The notes under the pieces are model-generated. The model worked only from the letters and a program-made list of their open reading frames with translations. It was not told where the DNA came from and made no database searches. Positions 7,009-10,091 of a DNA stretch of 10,091 nt are shown here, piece after piece. The position numbers were made by a program, and so were the translations under genes. Source of the stretch: Thiotrichaceae bacterium (GTDB taxonomy: Bacteria > Pseudomonadota > Gammaproteobacteria > Thiotrichales > Thiotrichaceae); contig JALVFC010000271.1 of assembly GCA_027030285.1 (NCBI GenBank), forward strand, positions 1 to 10,091, read 5' to 3'. Position 1 is the first letter of the stretch; each line of letters starts with the position of its first letter.

Positions 7009-7246
7009 TTAATAACCTTCAAAGGCAGCAAGAAGGTCATCAGGAAGTGGATCAGAAAAATCATCCGGCACCACAAAATCACCCTTCGCCAAACTAATTA
7101 CTCGTTTCTTTGCAGGTTTGCTTTTAAACCTACAATTTTGGCAATCGGGACATTGCGCTTACACAATAAAATAGGCTCATCCTCAGTTAAGTCTTTTAAA
7201 TAACTGGGGAGATTTGTTTTGCATCATGGATATTTAATTGGATCAT
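7009..7246 (-). pseudogene. Frameshifted Phd/YefM-type antitoxin gene (vapB-like)
   Basis: Read from the ATG at 7246, the frame gives MIQLNIHDAK and then breaks. Adding one A to the A4 run at 7217-7220 restores TNLPSYLKDLTEDEPILLCK and then RNVPIAKIVGLK. Adding one A to the A4 run at 7122-7125 restores SKPAKKRVISLAKGDFVVPD and then DFSDPLPDDLLAAFEGY, ending at TAA 7009-7011. The repaired protein has 79 residues, right for this family. IHxAK-x-x-L at the start, [I/V]xxxxxPIAKI in the middle and the acidic tail PDDFSDPLPDDLLAAFEG are hallmarks of Phd-type antitoxins paired with VapC PIN toxins. In the actual sequence both frames stop early, so no full product is made. Upstream (7247-7297) is AT-rich and contains the palindrome ACTATAGT (7280-7287), a possible old promoter or operator. 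Confidence 0.82.
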
Positions 7247-7297
7247 GTTGCCGTTCTAAGTGAACTAAATAATGAACCAACTATAGTATTTTAATGG

Positions 7298-7456
7298 AGT
7301 AACTACTCAGCGTAACGATATGCAAGGTGGTAATTTGTTGATTATTAGGGTTTCGGCAGCAGGGATGTTGCCGCAGAGCTTATAGGGATGTATTTACAGC
7401 GTCCCTAATAATCAATAGCTTACCGCCTGCGATGTATATTTCACTGAGTAGTTACT
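7298..7456 (-). repeat. Structured repeat, copy 1, with 13-bp terminal inverted repeats
   Basis: A 159-bp MITE-like element. Its ends are perfect 13-bp inverted repeats, AGTAACTACTCAG (7298-7310) and CTGAGTAGTTACT (7444-7456). Inside, 22-base arms at 7329-7350 and 7403-7424 pair with three mismatches, including a perfect 13-bp stretch (7338-7350 with 7403-7415). The loop 7352-7405 is the conserved core, 50 of 54 bases identical to copy 2 on the other strand; it contains a small stem CGGCA/TGCCG (7354-7358, 7369-7373). It lies 25 bp after the msrQ stop, where as RNA it could stabilise or end the transcript. No reading frame of note and no clean target-site duplication is visible. Confidence 0.85.
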
Positions 7457-7481
7457 GATAATGAATACTTATTTGTTGCTG

Positions 7482-8093
7482 TTATTTCAGAAACTGCTTT
7501 TTAAAGCGCCAGGCATTCCAGACTCTTTCAGCAAGCAGTAGTGCCAGTATTGCCATGTAAATAAAGGGCTCACGGACATCTGCCTTGACCAGCCACCAGA
7601 AGTGCAGTACGCCCAGAATTGTGATGGGGTAAATCAGTTTATGCAGCTTTAGCCAGTTCTTTCCCAGACGGCGTATCATGGCATTGGTTGAGGTGGCGGC
7701 TAACGGTATCAATAGGACAAAAGCAAGCATGCCGACGGTAATAAAGGGGCGCTTGATAATGTCTGCGAGGATGTCTTCCCACCAGAAAAACTGATCCAGC
7801 CACAGATAGGTGAACAGGTGTAACGTGGCGTAGAAAAAAGCATATAAGCCCAGCATTCTGCGCAGGCGGATCAGTTGCCCCCAGTTAATCAGGCGTCGCA
7901 GGGTGGAAATGGACAGGGTGATCAGCAAAAAGCGCAGTGTCCAGTCTCCGGTGCTATGGGTAATGACTTCAATCGGGTTGGCACCCAGTTTGTCTTGCCA
8001 GGCAGCAAGTCCCAGTGACACCAGGGGCATCAGTGCCAGCGCAAAGACAAAGGGTTTAAACAGTCGACTGAAATAAGGTTCAGGTATTTTCAT
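7482..8093 (-). CDS. msrQ: MsrQ (YedZ), heme-binding membrane subunit of the MsrPQ methionine sulfoxide reductase
   Basis: Inner-membrane b-type cytochrome that passes electrons from the respiratory chain or a flavin reductase to periplasmic MsrP, which reduces methionine sulfoxide in envelope proteins. It has 203 residues, the usual size, with about six hydrophobic segments (near 12-31, 53-65, 80-103, 117-136, 153-169 and 176-193). Histidines H92 (ATLHLFTY), H151 (KLHKLIYP) and H164 (GVLHFWW) match the conserved heme-ligand positions, which in E. coli fall at nearly the same numbers. The LRRxxNWGQL and RLRRMLGLYAFFY blocks are typical. An in-frame TAA directly precedes the ATG, so the start is fixed; no clear Shine-Dalgarno is present. 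It is 189 bp from msrP instead of adjacent, because repeat copy 2 sits between them, and copy 1 follows its stop. Confidence 0.95.
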   Translation of the reverse strand: MKIPEPYFSRLFKPFVFALALMPLVSLGLAAWQDKLGANPIEVITHSTGDWTLRFLLITLSISTLRRLINWGQLIRLRRMLGLYAFFYATLHLFTYLWLDQFFWWEDILADIIKRPFITVGMLAFVLLIPLAATSTNAMIRRLGKNWLKLHKLIYPITILGVLHFWWLVKADVREPFIYMAILALLLAERVWNAWRFKKQFLK

Positions 8094-8118
8094 TTAGAAC
8101 AATTAAGCATAATAGTGG

Positions 8119-8222
8119 AGGCGGCAAGTTATTGATGATCCGAGACGCTGTAAATACATCCCTGTAAGCTCTGCGGCAGCTTCCCTGCTGCCGAAGCTCG
8201 GTTCATCAATAACTTGCCACCT
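8119..8222 (+). repeat. Structured repeat, copy 2, in the msrP-msrQ gap
   Basis: Long inverted arms 8119-8144 and 8197-8222 pair over 26 positions with two mismatches (8122/8219 and the T-T at 8139/8202). The loop holds the conserved core 8142-8195 and an inner hairpin CGGCAGC-TTCCCT-GCTGCCG (8174-8180 with 8187-8193). The core is 50/54 identical to the reverse complement of copy 1, so the two copies are inverted around msrQ. Similarity to copy 1 continues weakly to the right (ACCTTG, CATATC, TAGT), but the 13-bp terminal repeats of copy 1 are not present here. In the msrPQ transcript it would form a strong stem-loop between the genes, as REP elements do elsewhere. Confidence 0.85.
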
Positions 8223-8282
8223 TGACATATCTTGATGTTGGATAGTGACTTTCATTCTTGTTATAAAGCCTGGGTGGTTATG

Positions 8283-9203
8283 TTAGTAGTATTTTTTTAG
8301 ATCCATACCCTTGTATAAAGCAGCAACTTCATCGGCATAGCCATTCAGGAATAGTGTCTTGCGTTTGCGAAATTCACCAATCCGGCGTTCGCGTTTTTGT
8401 GACCACCTGGGATGATCGACATTGGGGTTTACATTGGAATAAAAGCCATATTCTACCGCGTTGGCTTTTTGCCAGGAGGAAATAGGCTGCTCTTCCAGAA
8501 AGTGAATTTTAACGATGCTCTTGATGCTCTTGAAACCATATTTCCACGGCACGACCAGACGCAATGGAGCGCCATTCTGGTTTAACAGGTCTTTGCCGTA
8601 GATTCCGGTAGCCAACAGGGTGAGCGGGTGCATGGCTTCATCGATGCGCAAGCCTTCGACATAGGGCCATTCCAGTACGCTGCGTTTTTGACCAGGCATT
8701 TGCTCGGGGTCAAGCAGGGTTTCGAAGTAGACGTATTTGGCTTTTGAGGTGGGTTCAAAGCGTTTTAGCAGTTTGCCGAGCTCAAAACCCATCCAGGGGA
8801 TCACCATGGACCAGCCTTCTACGCAGCGAAAACGGTAAATACGCTCTTCGGTCTGCATAGGCTTGAGGAGGTCTTCAAGTGCAAAGCTGCCGGGTTTGGC
8901 ACATTCACCGTCTACTGTCACCGACCAGGGTGATGTTTTCAGTGTATGCGCATTTTTTGCAGGATCAGATTTTCCCGTTCCAAACTCGTAGAAATTGTTA
9001 TAGGTAGTGATGTCTTTATAGCTGGTTAATTCGTTTTTTAAATCATCCTGTCTGGCTTTGGCATTTAACACATTGCCAGCCAGGCTGCTGCCCAGCAGGA
9101 TAGAGCCTGCTCCCATGGTCTTGATGAATTTTCTGCGACCACGGTACAGACTTTCATCTGTGACATCGTGGTCTTTTAATGCCTGGGGTTTCCTGATAAT
9201 CAT
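8283..9203 (-). CDS. msrP: MsrP (YedY), periplasmic molybdopterin protein-methionine-sulfoxide reductase catalytic subunit
   Basis: Sulfite-oxidase-fold enzyme with Mo-molybdopterin that reduces free and protein-bound methionine sulfoxide in the periplasm, fed by MsrQ. It has 306 residues, close to the usual 310-335. The N-terminus is a Tat signal: twin arginine R23-R24 in GRRKFIKTMG, then a weakly hydrophobic stretch (about 30-48), so it is exported folded with cofactor. The Mo-ligand cysteine is C127 in YRFRCVEGWSMVIPW. Other family blocks are VYFETLLDPEQMPGQ, AMHPLTLLATGIYGK, NGAPLRLVVPWKYGFKS and DHPRWSQ. AAGAGGG (9210-9216) lies 6 nt before the ATG and supports this start. hvfC ends 65 bp upstream with no clear terminator, so readthrough from hvfC is possible. 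The protein looks complete, including the C-terminal GMDLKKYY. Confidence 0.96.
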   Translation of the reverse strand: MIIRKPQALKDHDVTDESLYRGRRKFIKTMGAGSILLGSSLAGNVLNAKARQDDLKNELTSYKDITTYNNFYEFGTGKSDPAKNAHTLKTSPWSVTVDGECAKPGSFALEDLLKPMQTEERIYRFRCVEGWSMVIPWMGFELGKLLKRFEPTSKAKYVYFETLLDPEQMPGQKRSVLEWPYVEGLRIDEAMHPLTLLATGIYGKDLLNQNGAPLRLVVPWKYGFKSIKSIVKIHFLEEQPISSWQKANAVEYGFYSNVNPNVDHPRWSQKRERRIGEFRKRKTLFLNGYADEVAALYKGMDLKKYY

Positions 9204-9209
9204 TGCGTG

Positions 9210-9216
9210 CCCTCTT
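9210..9216 (-). promoter_or_regulatory. Ribosome binding site of msrP
   Basis: On the minus strand AAGAGGG is 6 nt from the msrP ATG. Further upstream TGCTATACC resembles an extended -10 element, but I see no matching -35 box, so a separate msrP promoter is uncertain. Confidence 0.55.
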
Positions 9217-9268
9217 GTGTAATATTTTCTGGTATAGCAGGTCTATGGCTATTTGTTGTATTGACTGT

Positions 9269-10054
9269 TTATACAGACTTTTGAGTACCAACAATAATAC
9301 CTGCGTGATGTAGTTTTAGCAGAATGCGATAGCCGGTATGCAAAGCCTCTTCAGGGTCTGGGTGTTGCATTTCTTCGGCTAACCGGGTCAGTATCTCTGT
9401 CCCTGTTCTTGGCGTTTCATCCTGTAACAGTTCCATGATACGTGCAGTGACAGGGTCGGCACCAAAATATTCGATATCGCCTTCGCTATCTCTGTAGATG
9501 ATAATGAAGCTGGGTTGCTCTGGCTGCTCAACAGGCTGGTTGCTCGCACTGATTTCGTGTACTGGCCAGGCATAGCTTAGACAAAAAGCAGTCGGTGAGA
9601 GCACCGGGGGAAACGCCTTCATATCACCATGTGGATCAATATGCTCCCAGTCTGGCTCGTCCTGATCTACCATCAGCGCAACCTCTGCCCACTCAAAATG
9701 CGCTAGGTCAAACAGATAGGGCGGATCATCCTCAGTAGCGGTGTGTTCATGTTGCAGATACAGCACAAATTCCTGCGAAATATCGACAAAATAGGGGCTA
9801 TGGCTGCGATGTGTCGAGAAAAAGGCGCGTGCCAGACGTTCCCAGGCTGCATCGTCATAGTGTGTCCTTAGCACGGGAAAGCTGCTTTCCAGAAAGCCGT
9901 TGACGTTATTGAAAAACAGCTCACGGTAAATCGCCATACGCCGGTCTTCGATGCCTTCAGGACCGGGTGTGTTTTGGGGGTCACGGATATGTGCTGTAAA
10001 TTCGAACTGTTTACGCTGGAATTCTGGTAGGGGCTGTGTTTCCTGCTTAGCCAT
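9269..10054 (-). CDS. hvfC: HvfC/BufC-type RiPP maturation partner (DUF2063, COG3219)
   Basis: Partner subunit of a DUF692 (MNIO) iron enzyme that modifies cysteines of small bufferin-type peptides, a class linked to copper handling. It has 261 residues. The N-terminal PF09836 domain spans about 10-105; RRMAIYRELFFNNVNGFLES, then SFPVLRTHYDDAAWERLARA and FFSTHRSHSPYFVDISQEF, are the classical YR-x-x-x-x-N, FPV and H-P/S-P blocks. LFDLAHFEWAEVAL (113-126) continues the family pattern. The second half (about 150-261) resembles the C-terminal domain of HvfC/NGO1945-like proteins, with winged-helix-like predicted elements near ITRLAEE-type residues, once annotated as DNA-binding. Overlap with an upstream open frame fits the hvfA-hvfB-hvfC order. 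The gene symbol rests on family likeness, since hvfB is almost wholly outside the window. Confidence 0.8.
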   Translation of the reverse strand: MAKQETQPLPEFQRKQFEFTAHIRDPQNTPGPEGIEDRRMAIYRELFFNNVNGFLESSFPVLRTHYDDAAWERLARAFFSTHRSHSPYFVDISQEFVLYLQHEHTATEDDPPYLFDLAHFEWAEVALMVDQDEPDWEHIDPHGDMKAFPPVLSPTAFCLSYAWPVHEISASNQPVEQPEQPSFIIIYRDSEGDIEYFGADPVTARIMELLQDETPRTGTEILTRLAEEMQHPDPEEALHTGYRILLKLHHAGIIVGTQKSV

Positions 10055-10091
10055 GAGTGCCTGTCACCTTGGTAGTTTCGTATTTAGCCTG
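10047..10091 (-). CDS. C-terminal end of the gene upstream of hvfC, probably hvfB (DUF692)
   Basis: A frame open from the window edge encodes QAKYETTKVTGTHG and stops at TAA 10047-10049, eight bases inside hvfC. The other two frames stop earlier. Such an overlap is what a coupled hvfB-hvfC pair would show, but 14 tail residues cannot prove the family; the call rests on the known gene order. Confidence 0.45.
   Translation of the reverse strand, partial: QAKYETTKVTGTHG

Noticed and set aside
7292..7463. TAATG on both sides of repeat copy 1 as a target-site duplication.
   Set aside because: The two TAATG words are offset from the element ends by one and two bases, and five AT-rich bases can match by chance.

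Overview
The window looks like a chromosomal piece of a gammaproteobacterium. The mnmG product aligns closely, from memory, with the E. coli protein, and the order mnmG-rsmG-parA-parB is the classical origin-proximal block of this group. DNA composition is moderate in GC. I cannot name a genus. No parS palindrome was recognised by eye, and the ATP synthase genes that often follow parB in gammaproteobacteria are not there.

Region 1 (1-5836, + strand) is a tight gene train. It starts inside mnmG (tRNA wobble-uridine modification), overlaps into rsmG (16S rRNA methyltransferase), then parA and parB (chromosome segregation), then a FemAB/GNAT-like protein (COG3146/DUF482) and a DUF938 methyltransferase-like protein. 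The last two have a markedly C-rich, G-poor coding strand compared with parA.

Region 2 (5837-7297) is a toxin-antitoxin turnover zone. A complete module on the minus strand has an antitoxin that joins a Phd/YefM-like N-terminus to a UPF0175-like C-terminus (6573-6902), followed by a DUF3368 PIN-domain toxin (6060-6539). Its promoter has a perfect TTGACA box, and a 9-bp inverted repeat lies just downstream as a probable operator. Directly upstream is the wreck of an older module: a Phd-type vapB-like gene (7009-7246) broken by two 1-base deletions, and only the first seven codons of a vapC-like toxin gene (6983-7006). The gene-poor stretch 6903-7481 thus holds the module promoter and operator, the two relics, about 50 bp of AT-rich sequence, and repeat copy 1.

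Region 3 (7298-10091, minus strand) holds the end of hvfB (probable), hvfC, msrP and msrQ. hvfBC-type genes belong to copper-linked RiPP (bufferin/oxazolone) maturation, and MsrPQ repairs oxidised methionines in the periplasm, so the cluster suggests an envelope copper/oxidant stress locus. Two copies of one structured repeat, in opposite orientation, flank msrQ; copy 2 splits the usual msrP-msrQ pair. The arms of the two copies differ in sequence, but five base pairs changed on both sides so that pairing is kept. This covarying repeat family is the least explained signal in the window.
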